Shown here in pieces: positions 23,403 through 31,378 of a stretch of DNA of 36,138 nucleotides (position 1 is its first letter; the number at the start of each line of letters is the position of its first letter). The notes under the pieces were generated by a model. It was not told the DNA's origin, ran no database searches, and saw only the letters and a list, made by a program, of their open reading frames with translations. The stretch covers positions 1 to 36,138 of the forward strand of contig JBDTYA010000062.1 of assembly GCA_040005915.1 (NCBI GenBank), given 5' to 3'. Made by a program: the position numbers and the translations under genes. The DNA is from JAENVT01 sp040005915. Its GTDB lineage: Bacteria; Actinomycetota; Acidimicrobiia; Acidimicrobiales; Ilumatobacteraceae.

Positions 23403-24325
23403 CGCATCTCCCTTCCGGAAAGGACGACGGTGCGTTTGCGGCTGATCCACACGATCGCCGCGACGGAGACGACGAACGGTGTCGTCGCCTGGAAATCGTG
23501 GAGGAACTGCAGGTTGCCACCGAACGGCGTGAGCACCGACTGCAGCACGCCGATCACAAGACTGGCGAAGAACGTGGTGGGCAGCGATCGGAACTGACCG
23601 ACGATCGCCCCGCCGAGGGCACCGATGACGAACCAGGTCAGGGTGCCCTGGTCGATGCTGTTGAAGAAGGAGGGCAGCAGCAGGAACACGCAGCCGCAGA
23701 TGACACCGGAGCCGAGCCATGCCAAGGCCTCGACCCGGCGGATGGGCACGCCCAGCAACGACGAGACGTCACGGTCGTTGGCGATGGCCCGCATCGCCGT
23801 GCCCGTGGCGGTCGTCTTCAGGAACAGGCTGACGACCACAACCACCACCACGGCGAACACCAGGGCGATGATCTGCGTCGAGCTGACGACAGCGCCCCAC
23901 ACCCTGAACAGCTTGGTCGGCAGTTCGAGGGAGCGGGGCTTCGAGGTGTCCCAACGCTCTTTCATGATGCCCAGCAGGAACAGCGCCACGCCGACCATGC
24001 CGAGCGACTTCACCAGTGGGTCGCGGCGGGCGAGCTTCGGAGCGATCCACATGCCGTACAACAGCGTCAACCCTGCGCACACCACCACGAGGGCGGGGTA
24101 CGCAAGGATGCGCCATCCGACTGCGTGCGGATTCGGTTTGCTGAGGCTTCCGCCCAGCATCGACCAGGCGATGTGGGCCCCCATCGCACCGATCGCTCCG
24201 AACGCCAGATTCACCACGCCGGTGGTCCGGTACAGGACGACGAGTCCTGTACCGGTCACCGCATACATGGCCCCGAAGGCCAGGCCCGAAACGATGTAGG
24301 GCCACAAATCACCAAGACCTGGCAT
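23399..24325 (-). CDS. livH: ABC transporter permease, LivH type
   Basis: This 308-residue permease has about eight to nine hydrophobic segments. It begins with the LivH pattern YIVSGLAFGAMYAVTGTGLVVLY followed by VVNLAFGAIGAMGA, and has TAMRAIANDRDVSSLLG as the ATPase-contact loop. ATG 24325 has an AAGGAAG ribosome-binding site. It lies 50 bases after the lipoprotein gene, so it is probably co-transcribed with it. Confidence 0.92.
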   Translation of the reverse strand: MPGLGDLWPYIVSGLAFGAMYAVTGTGLVVLYRTTGVVNLAFGAIGAMGAHIAWSMLGGSLSKPNPHAVGWRILAYPALVVVCAGLTLLYGMWIAPKLARRDPLVKSLGMVGVALFLLGIMKERWDTSKPRSLELPTKLFRVWGAVVSSTQIIALVFAVVVVVVVSLFLKTTATGTAMRAIANDRDVSSLLGVPIRRVEALAWLGSGVICGCVFLLLPSFFNSIDQGTLTWFVIGALGGAIVGQFRSLPTTFFASLVIGVLQSVLTPFGGNLQFLHDFQATTPFVVSVAAIVWISRKRTVVLSGREMR

Positions 24326-24375
24326 ATCGAGGGTTCTTCCTTGTTGTCGTGTCTTGTCAAGCGGGTGTGGACCGA

Positions 24376-25830
24376 TCAGCCGACGTTGAGCCCCTGATCG
24401 ACCTCCGCGGCACGAACGGCGGTCAGGATCGGCTCGACCTCGGCGATCTTGAAGCAGCCCTTGTCGAGCACCATCGTGCCGTTATCACCAGGCACCACGT
24501 TGTTGTCGTAGTTGTTCGGCACGTTGCCGGCGGGCAGGGCACCGAAGTACCACGGCTTGCAGACGATGTGCGTGTCGAAGTTCTTGATGCCCTTGATGGC
24601 GGCGTTGACCTTCACCGGGTCGTCGACGTCGGTGGCGGGCATGTCCATGAGGGTCTTGACGATGATGCGACCGATCATGAAGCCCATCTGCTGGAAGCTG
24701 CCCAACGGGGCATCGGGGTTGTACTTGGCCGACACCGTGCGGTACAGCTCCATCTCCGGACGGGGATCGTCGAGCAGGCTGAGCTCGGCGTTGACGTTGA
24801 TCTTGCCGGCCCACTTTGCCCCGAGCGCCGCAGCGACGGAGTTGTCGTTGAGCGGTGTCGACGAGCCCCAGATGACCTTGTCGATGAGACCGAGCTTCTC
24901 GGCTGCCTTGAGGATCTTGAGACCCTCCGGCGGCGTGTAGTTCAAAACGATTGCCCCACCGACCCCGGCCTTGGCAACCGCATCCTGCACTGCTCCATCC
25001 GCGTCCTCGATCGGCGGCGGGATCTGGATGTCGACGTACTTCAGACCGTTGGCCTCGGCGTAGGCCTTGACCAGGGAGTTGTTGTAGTCAGAGGTGGCCG
25101 TCTTGTTGGTCATTCCCACGATCGTGCCCTTGGCGCCCTTCTCGACCACGATCTGGGCAGCACCGAGTGCGCTGTAGCCGGGGCCCATGTTGGCTGCGGC
25201 GATGTTGGGCGAGCTGAAGCACTCGGCCGGCACGCCGGCGACGATGACGTAGAAGCCCTGCTGCTTGTAGTAGTCGGAGTTCACCGGGCAGTCGATGACG
25301 CTGAAGCCACCGACCATCGCCACGACCTTGTCGGTCTCGATGAGCTTGCGGGCCGCAGCGCCTGCGTCTTCAGGCTTGAGGTTGTCGTTCTCCAAGAGCA
25401 TCTGGACGGGACGGCCGTTGATGCCACCGTTGTCGTTGACACAGTCGAAGTAGGCCTTCATCATTGCCGGACCGGTGCTGAAGTCGATGCCGGGCACCGA
25501 CGTCGTGACGTTGCCGAGCTTGATCGGGGTACCGGTTGCCTTCTGGCCGTTGCCGAGACCGCAATCGGGTCCTGCTGTCGCCGGCTTGTCGCCGACGAGG
25601 CCATCGCTCGCGGGTGTGGTCGAGTCGGACGGTGCGGCAGTGGTCTCTGCTGCGCCCGTCGTGTCGCTCGGTGCAGCAGTGGTCTCTGCTGCTGCGGTCG
25701 TGCCCGGTGCAGCGGAGTCGACCGGCGCGGCGGTGACCGACGCGGTCGTGCTGGCGGTCTTGTTGTCGGAGCCGCAGGCCACGAGGAGCATCGCTCCTAC
25801 GGCCGCGGCAGCCATGAATCGGCGAACCAT
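24376..25830 (-). CDS. Branched-chain-amino-acid-type substrate-binding lipoprotein
   Basis: This 484-residue periplasmic-binding-fold lipoprotein captures the substrate outside the membrane. The N-terminus has Arg-Arg, a hydrophobic run and a lipobox ending LVAC with Cys19 as lipid anchor. Residues about 23-75 are a Thr/Ala/Glu linker that repeats AAETTAAPSD at 47-56 and 60-69. The folded domain follows (IKLGNVTTSVPGIDF through the end), of the LivJ/type-1 family. ATG 25830 is chosen over upstream codons because it starts the signal peptide and has an AAGGGGGAA ribosome-binding site. It is first in the 14-gene minus-strand run. Ligand identity is unknown. The binding domain has several Cys, which is unusual for soluble LivJ proteins. 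Confidence 0.92.
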   Translation of the reverse strand: MVRRFMAAAAVGAMLLVACGSDNKTASTTASVTAAPVDSAAPGTTAAAETTAAPSDTTGAAETTAAPSDSTTPASDGLVGDKPATAGPDCGLGNGQKATGTPIKLGNVTTSVPGIDFSTGPAMMKAYFDCVNDNGGINGRPVQMLLENDNLKPEDAGAAARKLIETDKVVAMVGGFSVIDCPVNSDYYKQQGFYVIVAGVPAECFSSPNIAAANMGPGYSALGAAQIVVEKGAKGTIVGMTNKTATSDYNNSLVKAYAEANGLKYVDIQIPPPIEDADGAVQDAVAKAGVGGAIVLNYTPPEGLKILKAAEKLGLIDKVIWGSSTPLNDNSVAAALGAKWAGKINVNAELSLLDDPRPEMELYRTVSAKYNPDAPLGSFQQMGFMIGRIIVKTLMDMPATDVDDPVKVNAAIKGIKNFDTHIVCKPWYFGALPAGNVPNNYDNNVVPGDNGTMVLDKGCFKIAEVEPILTAVRAAEVDQGLNVG

Positions 25831-25902
25831 GTATTCCCCCTTGTGCGGATGCGAGGCCCCAGGCGGTTCCCCTTCGCCCCGTTGCGACGGCGAACACCTC
25901 CT

Positions 25903-25931
25903 GTGACGATGGGGACCATAGTGCATATCAT
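25903..25931 (+). promoter_or_regulatory. Candidate sigma70-like promoter for the alpha/beta hydrolase gene
   Basis: GTGACG (-35-like, 25903-25908) and TATCAT (-10-like, 25926-25931, five of six consensus bases) are separated by 17 bases. Transcription would start near 25938, about 19 bases before ATG 25957. It interleaves with the minus-strand candidate promoter, so the two directions would compete or share regulation. Confidence 0.4.
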
Positions 25932-25943
25932 TTCGGCGAACAA
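25915..25943 (-). promoter_or_regulatory. Candidate sigma70-like promoter for the transporter operon
   Basis: On the minus strand TTGTTC (25943-25938) and TATGGT (25920-25915) are 17 bases apart. The predicted start near 25908 gives a leader of about 78 bases before ATG 25830. The match is modest (three and four of six consensus bases), but this is the only spacing-correct pair I found ahead of the operon. Confidence 0.35.
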
Positions 25944-25956
25944 CATCGGAGGCGTC

Positions 25957-26799
25957 ATGCGATTCAACCGCGGGGACATCGAATTGGAGTGGAGCCGCGA
26001 CGGTTCAGCGGTCGCGACCAAGGTGTTGATGTTGCACGGGCTGTCGGGAATTTCGACCGGGTACGACGAGGCCGTCGACGAGCTCGGCGAGTCCGCCGAC
26101 GTGTATCGGGTCGACCTGCGCGGGCACGGCCGCAGCGATCGCGCTCCGGGCTCGTACTCGGTCCCGTACTACAGCGACGACGTGATCGCGTTCATCGAGG
26201 AAGTCGTCGGAGAGCCTGTCGTGCTCATCGGCCATTCACTCGGTGGCGTGATCACACATCACATCACGGCGACCCGGCCGGACCTCGTGCTGTCCGCGCT
26301 GTGCGAGGACCCGCCGCTGTACTTCTGCGACCAGAGCCTCTTCGACCAGAGCATCATGGCCGGTGTTTTCCCGGTGCTCGAAGCCAACATGCGCGCCGCC
26401 CAGGCAGACGGCCGGCCACGAGAGTTCTACGAGTCCATGGTCGGCGACGCGATGATGCCGTGGGGTCGGGCCGGCGATCACATGACAGCTCGCGCCCTGC
26501 AGGCACGAGTCGATTCGCTGATGCTCGGCGACCCCGACGTGTGGGTGCCGGCGATTCACGGCGGGGCACTCAGCGGCTACGACCCCGACGCCAGGATCAG
26601 CAAGCCTATGATCATCCTGCAAGCCGACCCGACGATGGGTCCGGCGCTCTTCCCGGATCACGCGACTCGCCAGCACGAGGCGAACCCGGAGGTCGAGATC
26701 CGTCTGATCGAAGGCGCGCCTCATGGGATCCACTCGTTCCAAGGCTCGAAGGACCGCTACGTCGATGGTGTGCGCGACGCGATCAGCCGAGCTGGTTGA
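25957..26799 (+). CDS. Alpha/beta hydrolase
   Basis: This is a 280-residue alpha/beta hydrolase with HGLSGIS oxyanion region, DLRGHGRSDRAPGSY loop, nucleophile Ser94 in GHSLGG and His256 in GAPHGIHS. An acid in the ILQADPTMGP loop completes the triad. ATG 25957 has GGAGG four bases upstream, somewhat close but the best candidate. A longer form from 25908 is possible. It is divergent from the transporter operon with interleaved promoters, so it likely belongs to the same regulon. Its 3' end overlaps the next hydrolase gene by 17 bases. Confidence 0.84.
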   Translation: MRFNRGDIELEWSRDGSAVATKVLMLHGLSGISTGYDEAVDELGESADVYRVDLRGHGRSDRAPGSYSVPYYSDDVIAFIEEVVGEPVVLIGHSLGGVITHHITATRPDLVLSALCEDPPLYFCDQSLFDQSIMAGVFPVLEANMRAAQADGRPREFYESMVGDAMMPWGRAGDHMTARALQARVDSLMLGDPDVWVPAIHGGALSGYDPDARISKPMIILQADPTMGPALFPDHATRQHEANPEVEIRLIEGAPHGIHSFQGSKDRYVDGVRDAISRAG

Positions 26800-27484
26800 G
26801 AAACGCCAGCAACGCCGCAGCCACCTGATCCGGGGCGTCCCACTCCATCAAGTGGCCGGCCCCGGCAATCATATCTGCCCCACCCCACGCCGGGGCGTTG
26901 GTCGCCGGGTTGATCTCGTCGAGGTCACCCCACAGCGTGAGGCGCGGCGCGGTGATGCGGTGCAACCTCTTGGCGGTACCGCGGTCTCCGAGCGGCCACA
27001 GGATGTTGGCGGCAGCGACGTCGCTGAGGTAGCTCGCCACAAGTGCCTCTTCGGGACCCAGGTGCGCGAACCGATCGACGAACGCGTCGGGCACCCCCTT
27101 GGCGAACAGGTGGGCCATGCGCTCGGCGGCGGGCGTGCCGTATATGTTGAAACCGGGGTTGGCCGCGTCGGCGATACCGAAGGGTGCCAGAAGGGCGACG
27201 GCGGTGACGACTTCGGGACGCAACGCCGCGAGCTCGGCGGCGAACATCCCGCCTACCGATGCGCCGACGACCGGACACGGCCCGATCCCTGCTGCATCGA
27301 TCGAATCCCAGAACGTCGTGATCCAATCGAGGTATTCGTCGCGTGGTTGAAAGCCGGTGATGCCGTCGAAACCCGGCACCGATGGGACGACGATGTCCCA
27401 ACCTGCAGCTTCGACGGCGCGCATCGCGGGCGACAGCTCGGCATGGCCGGCGATGCCGAACAGATACATCAAGCGCTTGTTCAT
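26783..27484 (-). CDS. Alpha/beta hydrolase, short form
   Basis: This 233-residue alpha/beta hydrolase has a shortened start: the first strand reads YLFGIAGHAEL, where the usual HG oxyanion motif is replaced by GIAGH. The nucleophile is Ser76 in GASVGG, followed by WGDLDEINP (acid) and His211 in GAGHLMEW. It follows an LLM gene on the same strand with a 63-base gap, mirroring the LLM-hydrolase order at 15603-14821. That repeated pairing suggests the hydrolase acts on the LLM product. The 3' end overlaps the convergent hydrolase gene. Confidence 0.8.
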   Translation of the reverse strand: MNKRLMYLFGIAGHAELSPAMRAVEAAGWDIVVPSVPGFDGITGFQPRDEYLDWITTFWDSIDAAGIGPCPVVGASVGGMFAAELAALRPEVVTAVALLAPFGIADAANPGFNIYGTPAAERMAHLFAKGVPDAFVDRFAHLGPEEALVASYLSDVAAANILWPLGDRGTAKRLHRITAPRLTLWGDLDEINPATNAPAWGGADMIAGAGHLMEWDAPDQVAAALLAFLNQLG

Positions 27485-27547
27485 GTGGTGTTCTCCGTCT
27501 TCGGTTCGATCTCGATGTCGCAGCGGGCGTCGGTGCGCGGGCTCGGC

Positions 27548-28750
27548 TCAGCGGGCATTCTGCGGCCACCACGGATCGTCGTACTCGGAGAACACGGTGC
27601 GCAGGCCAGGCGCGACCTTCTCGCCGAACAGGTTGGTGTTGTACCGGGTCAACTCGTCGCTCATGTTCCCGAACTGCAGCATGGCGCAGAGGTGCCCGAT
27701 GCGCAGGTCACGGGCGGCTTCTTCGAGCTGTTCACGCACGGTGTCGGGACCACCGATGACGACGTAACCGTTCTCGACCATCTCGTCCCACGTGAGGTCG
27801 TGCTTCTGCTGCTTCTGGCGGGCCACCTGACGTACCTGCGACTTGTAGCGGGCGCGAACCGATCCCTCCGTGACGTAGCCCGGCGCGTCGGTGAACCCGG
27901 GGTACACGTGCAGCGACCGATTGAAGAAGTACTCGGCGGGCTCGCGGTAGAGCTTGTACGCCTCTGCATCGGTGTCGGCAACACCGATGAACTGCGTGAC
28001 CGCCAGGCGGTGCGGGTTGTCGTCCTTGCCATGGGCCTCGACTCGCCTCCAGTAGCCGGCGACGGTCTCGCGCACGGCCTTGTACCCGTAGTAGGTCAGC
28101 GCGCCGTAGACGAAATCGTTCTCGGCGCAGAAGTCCCACGTCTCGACGGATCCGCCGCCGGGGATCCACACCGGTGGATGCGGCTGCTGCCATGGCCGCG
28201 GCACCGGGTTGACGTAGCGCTGCTGGTTGAACCGGCCGTTGAAGGCGAACGCCTCGGTGGCCTGCCACGCCTTCATGATCAGTTCAATCCCCTCGTAGTA
28301 GCGCGGCCGTAGTGTGCCCGGGTTCATGCCGTACGAATGCGTCGTGTCCATGGCCGTGCCCACCGGGAAGCCGGCGATCAACCGGCCGCGCGAGAACAGG
28401 TCGAGCATCGCGAACTCCTCGGCGATGCGGACCGGCGGGTTGTACAACGCGACCGAGTTGCCCAACACCGTGATGGCCGCCTGCGATGTGCGGTTGGCGA
28501 GGATGGCGGCGATCAGATTGGGGGACGGCATCAGGCCGTACCCGTTGTTGTGGTGCTCGTTGACGCAGATGCCGTCGAAACCGCAATCCTCGGCGTACAC
28601 GAGTTGGTCGATGTACATGTCGTAGGTCGCCGCCATCACGTCGCGGTCGAACAGCGCCGGATCGATGTCGACCCAAACGCTGCGGTGCTTCTTGTTGAAG
28701 TCGTCGGGCAGGTTTGGATACGGCATGAGGTGGAACCACATCATCTTCAT
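27548..28750 (-). CDS. LLM-class (luciferase-like) flavin-dependent monooxygenase
   Basis: This 400-residue paralogue of the protein at 15603-16757 has the same WFHLMPYPNLPDD beginning, the same VNEHHN block, EEFAMLDLFSRGRLIAGFPVG in the middle and PHPPVWIPGGGSVETWD later. ATG 28750 is chosen because the FHLMPY strand follows immediately, as in the paralogue, which carries ten residues before it. The gene is divergent from a LysR regulator, the classic layout for LysR control. The adjoining downstream gene is an alpha/beta hydrolase. Substrate and flavin reductase are not identified. Confidence 0.87.
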   Translation of the reverse strand: MKMMWFHLMPYPNLPDDFNKKHRSVWVDIDPALFDRDVMAATYDMYIDQLVYAEDCGFDGICVNEHHNNGYGLMPSPNLIAAILANRTSQAAITVLGNSVALYNPPVRIAEEFAMLDLFSRGRLIAGFPVGTAMDTTHSYGMNPGTLRPRYYEGIELIMKAWQATEAFAFNGRFNQQRYVNPVPRPWQQPHPPVWIPGGGSVETWDFCAENDFVYGALTYYGYKAVRETVAGYWRRVEAHGKDDNPHRLAVTQFIGVADTDAEAYKLYREPAEYFFNRSLHVYPGFTDAPGYVTEGSVRARYKSQVRQVARQKQQKHDLTWDEMVENGYVVIGGPDTVREQLEEAARDLRIGHLCAMLQFGNMSDELTRYNTNLFGEKVAPGLRTVFSEYDDPWWPQNAR

Positions 28751-28794
28751 CCGCCGATTGTCTCCGGTGAGGCGCCAGAAGTCCACAACCCGCT

Positions 28795-28813
28795 GAGACA
28801 CGCATCATGTCTC
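28795..28813. promoter_or_regulatory. Candidate LysR operator
   Basis: GAGACA and TGTCTC are perfect inverted repeats around the seven-base spacer CGCATCA. The site lies in the 104-base gap between the divergent LLM monooxygenase and LysR genes, 42-60 bases before the LysR start. Size and position fit a LysR-type recognition site controlling both directions. The assignment is by symmetry and context only. Confidence 0.45.
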
Positions 28814-28854
28814 GCTCGGTCATGATGGACGGCGCGCTGCTACCGTCGGCGAAG

Positions 28855-29757
28855 ATGGACCTCCGCCGGTTGACGTACTTCGTGGCAGTCGCCGAGGAGC
28901 AGCACTTCGGTCGGGCGGCGGCCCGATTGCACATGACCACTCCCCCGTTGTCGCAACGAATCCGCGAACTGGAGGCGGAGCTCGGCGTGCAACTGTTCGA
29001 GCGGTCGACCAGGCAGGTGCACCTCACGCCGGCGGGCTCGCGACTGCTGCACGAGGCCCGCTCGGCATTGCGCGCCGTCGAGCGTTTCAGCAGTCTGGCC
29101 GACACCCTCCGCCTGGCGGCGGACTCGACGAACCAGCCGCTGACCGTCGCCTATTGCCACGGCAGCGAGCACGCCGCGCTGACCGCGGCACGCACCTTCC
29201 ACGAGGCCCATCCGCAGATCGCAGTTCGTCCTGCGGCGTTCACTTCGTTGCGGATCTTCAAGGATCTGCGCGAGGGCAGGCTGACCGTCGGTGTCGTGCA
29301 CCCCCCGGTCCCGTATCCCGACCGACTCGCCTCGCAGCTTCTGGGGCGGGTGCCGTTCGACCATGTCGCGATCCCGCAGAACCACCCGCTGGCATCTCGC
29401 CGAGTCGTCGAGGCGACCGATCTCGAGGGGCAACCGGTGCTGCTCGTCGAGCGCGACGATGCGCCTACGTACCACGACTCCACGCTCGCGTATTGCGCCG
29501 CGCTCGACGTGCGCCCGGCGTGGGTCGTGCACCCGGCGAGCCAGGTCGAGCGAATGCTCGACATGGTCGCCGTCGGCTCGGGGATCGGCTGGCTCAACGC
29601 CTGGCAGGCCGGCAACGTCACCCGCGACGGTGTCGTGATCCGCCCACTCGTGCCGGTGGAGCGATTCGACGAGTTCCACCTGGTGTGGCGCGTCGATGAT
29701 GATTCGAAGTCGCTGAAGCAGTTCGTCGAGATCGCCATGGAGGTGTGCAAGTCATGA
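28855..29757 (+). CDS. LysR-family transcriptional regulator
   Basis: This 300-residue LysR regulator has the N-terminal winged helix-turn-helix at about residues 1-60 (MDLRRLTYFVAVAEEQHFGRAA then PPLSQRIRELEAELG) and a C-terminal periplasmic-binding-like effector domain. The helix-turn-helix is of the type found in regulators of aromatic catabolism (CatR/BenM-like). ATG 28855 starts exactly at the conserved MDLRRL. Upstream in-frame starts would put coding sequence through the palindromic site. The stop overlaps the following SDR start (ATGA), so the regulator and a dehydrogenase are made together. Confidence 0.9.
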   Translation: MDLRRLTYFVAVAEEQHFGRAAARLHMTTPPLSQRIRELEAELGVQLFERSTRQVHLTPAGSRLLHEARSALRAVERFSSLADTLRLAADSTNQPLTVAYCHGSEHAALTAARTFHEAHPQIAVRPAAFTSLRIFKDLREGRLTVGVVHPPVPYPDRLASQLLGRVPFDHVAIPQNHPLASRRVVEATDLEGQPVLLVERDDAPTYHDSTLAYCAALDVRPAWVVHPASQVERMLDMVAVGSGIGWLNAWQAGNVTRDGVVIRPLVPVERFDEFHLVWRVDDDSKSLKQFVEIAMEVCKS

Positions 29758-30563
29758 CTCTGCCCAACAGTCCCGGATCGAACGTCCACGGCCGGCTCGC
29801 CGGCAAGGTGTGCGGCATCACCGGCGCAACCGGGATCGCCGAAGCCGCCGCATTGCGGTTCGCCGCCGAAGGGGCACGGTTGTTCGTCGTTGCGTTGCGC
29901 GAGGACGACTGCGTCGCGCTGGCCGAACGGATCGGGCCCGGCGCAGCCATGACGTGGGTCGCTGCGGACCTGACCGACGAGGACGAGACCGAGCGGGCAT
30001 TCTCGAAATGTGTCGAGGCCTTCGGCCGCCTCGACGCGCTGCTGGCGTGCGCGGGTGGCAGCGGTCGACCGTTCGGCGATGGTCCGCTGCACTCGACGTC
30101 GCTGCAATCGTGGAACACGACGGTGGCGTTGAACCTCAACACCGCGTTCCTCAGCTCGCGGGAAGCCGTCAGGATCATGCTCGACCAACCGGGCGGGGGA
30201 TCGGTCGTCTACGTGTCGTCCGTTGCGGCGACCAACCCGGTCGCCGGCGCCTTCAACACGTTGGCCTACGCGGCAGCCAAGGGTGGGATCAATTCGCTGA
30301 CGCTCAACGGCGCCTGCCAGTACGGCGCGGCCGGCATCCGCTTCAACGCGATCCTCCCGGCCCTGACCATCACCCCGATGTCGAGGCGCGCTGCGTCGGA
30401 CCCGGACACACTCGACGTGGTCAAGGCGCGCATGCCGGTGTCCGGCGGGGGCCCCCTCTCGGCCGACGATCATGCCCAAGCCGCGCTCTTCCTGTGCAGC
30501 GACGAGTCCAAGCACATCACCGGCCAACTCCTCCGAGTAGACGGAGGGTGGGGCGTCAACTGA
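29754..30563 (+). CDS. Short-chain dehydrogenase/reductase with altered glycine motif
   Basis: This is a 269-residue SDR with catalytic Ser155, Tyr172 and Lys176 (YAAAK) and the usual LRVDGGWGVN ending. Two motifs are off: the nucleotide loop reads TGATGIAE, one residue shorter than TGxxxGxG and lacking the last Gly, and the structural NNAG is ACAG. It may still bind NAD(P), but with altered geometry. ATG 29754 overlaps the LysR stop (ATGA). It probably belongs to the regulon of that LysR protein. Twin hairpins follow. Confidence 0.84.
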   Translation: MTLPNSPGSNVHGRLAGKVCGITGATGIAEAAALRFAAEGARLFVVALREDDCVALAERIGPGAAMTWVAADLTDEDETERAFSKCVEAFGRLDALLACAGGSGRPFGDGPLHSTSLQSWNTTVALNLNTAFLSSREAVRIMLDQPGGGSVVYVSSVAATNPVAGAFNTLAYAAAKGGINSLTLNGACQYGAAGIRFNAILPALTITPMSRRAASDPDTLDVVKARMPVSGGGPLSADDHAQAALFLCSDESKHITGQLLRVDGGWGVN

Positions 30564-30567
30564 CCGG

Positions 30568-30610
30568 TTGGGCGCGATTTAGGCACTCTCGGTGCCGTTG
30601 TCGCGCCCAA
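30568..30610. terminator. Hairpin repeat copy 1 between converging SDR and IclR genes
   Basis: Outer arms TTGGGCGCGA and TCGCGCCCAA are ten perfect base pairs, and an inner GGCAC/GTGCC stem makes a two-tier hairpin. It begins five bases after the SDR stop. A partner copy lies at 30621. The location between convergent genes fits a bidirectional terminator, though no T-run is present. Confidence 0.55.
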
Positions 30611-30620
30611 TCATCCTCCG

Positions 30621-30660
30621 TGGGCGTGATTCCAGCACCCTCGGTGCCGGTGTCGCGCCC
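30621..30660. terminator. Hairpin repeat copy 2 between converging SDR and IclR genes
   Basis: This is an imperfect copy of the hairpin at 30568-30610, with the same outer GGGCG/CGCCC pairing and inner GCACC/GGTGC stem but diverged loops and one mismatch in the outer arm. It ends 20 bases before the iclR stop. Tandem palindromes of this kind resemble REP elements as much as terminators. Confidence 0.5.
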
Positions 30661-30679
30661 GATGAACTCACCGGCTGGC

Positions 30680-31378
30680 TCACACAGGAGTCGAGGCAAG
30701 ACCGAGGCGCCGGAGGATCTCGGTCGAGGCGGAGACGAGACGTGCGGCGACGAGTCGACGATCGACCTTGCCATTGGCGAGCCACAGCACGGCGATGGCA
30801 CCCTGATCACCGATCGGCGCGGCGATCGAGGCCATGCCTGGTATCACTTCGGCCTCGCTGGCGGCATAGCCGGCGCTGCGCGCCCGGCCGATCTCGCGAC
30901 GCTCACCGCGCACCGCGGGGCGGCCGGCCAACAGCGCCAGTCCCGGCGCGCCGCGGTCGATGGCGTGCCGGGTGCCCGGCCGATAGGCGATGTGGGCGTC
31001 GAGGGATGTGGGCTCGACGCTCTCGATCGTCACCGCGTCGTCGCCGTCGGCCACTACGAGAAAAGCCGTCATCTGCAGTTCTTCGGCGAGGCCGCCCAGC
31101 ACCGGGGCGGCAGCGGAACGCAGCGACCGGCGAACCGACCGGCTCAGCACCGCCAGGTACGGCCCTGCGGTGTAGCAACCATCTGCATCGCGCTCGACCA
31201 GCCGGCGGCCCTCCAAGGTGCGCAGCAAGCGGTACACGATCGAGCGATGCAGATCGAGAGCGATCGCAGTCGCATCGACAGACACGGGTCGGTCGGCTGT
31301 CGCCACGAAGTCCAAGCAGGCCAGGCCGCGATCGAGAGTCTGCGAAGGTGCTACGGTGCCATTCGGCATTCGAATCAT
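30680..31378 (-). CDS. IclR-family transcriptional regulator
   Basis: This is a 232-residue IclR regulator. The N-terminal winged helix-turn-helix spans about residues 10-65 (QTLDRGLACLDFVA, then ALDLHRSIVYRLLRTLEGRRLVERD, in pieces), and the C-terminal effector domain has the AYRPGTRHAIDRGAPGLALLA and SIAAPI blocks. ATG 31378 or, nine bases on, ATG 31369 could start it. Neither has a ribosome-binding site. A -10 lies seven bases before ATG 31378, so a leaderless transcript is likely. The start codon lies inside a perfect dyad, implying autoregulation. It is divergent from an hpaB-family gene, its probable main target. Confidence 0.88.
   Translation of the reverse strand: MIRMPNGTVAPSQTLDRGLACLDFVATADRPVSVDATAIALDLHRSIVYRLLRTLEGRRLVERDADGCYTAGPYLAVLSRSVRRSLRSAAAPVLGGLAEELQMTAFLVVADGDDAVTIESVEPTSLDAHIAYRPGTRHAIDRGAPGLALLAGRPAVRGERREIGRARSAGYAASEAEVIPGMASIAAPIGDQGAIAVLWLANGKVDRRLVAARLVSASTEILRRLGLASTPV

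Noticed and set aside
24326..24375. TTGACA in the gap before livH as an internal promoter
   Set aside because: A good -35 match is present on the minus strand, but no -10-like sequence lies 16-19 bases downstream.
24349..25956. N-terminal extension of the plus-strand alpha/beta hydrolase across the lipoprotein gene
   Set aside because: Only the part from ATG 25957 matches the hydrolase family. The rest is antisense to a clear lipoprotein.
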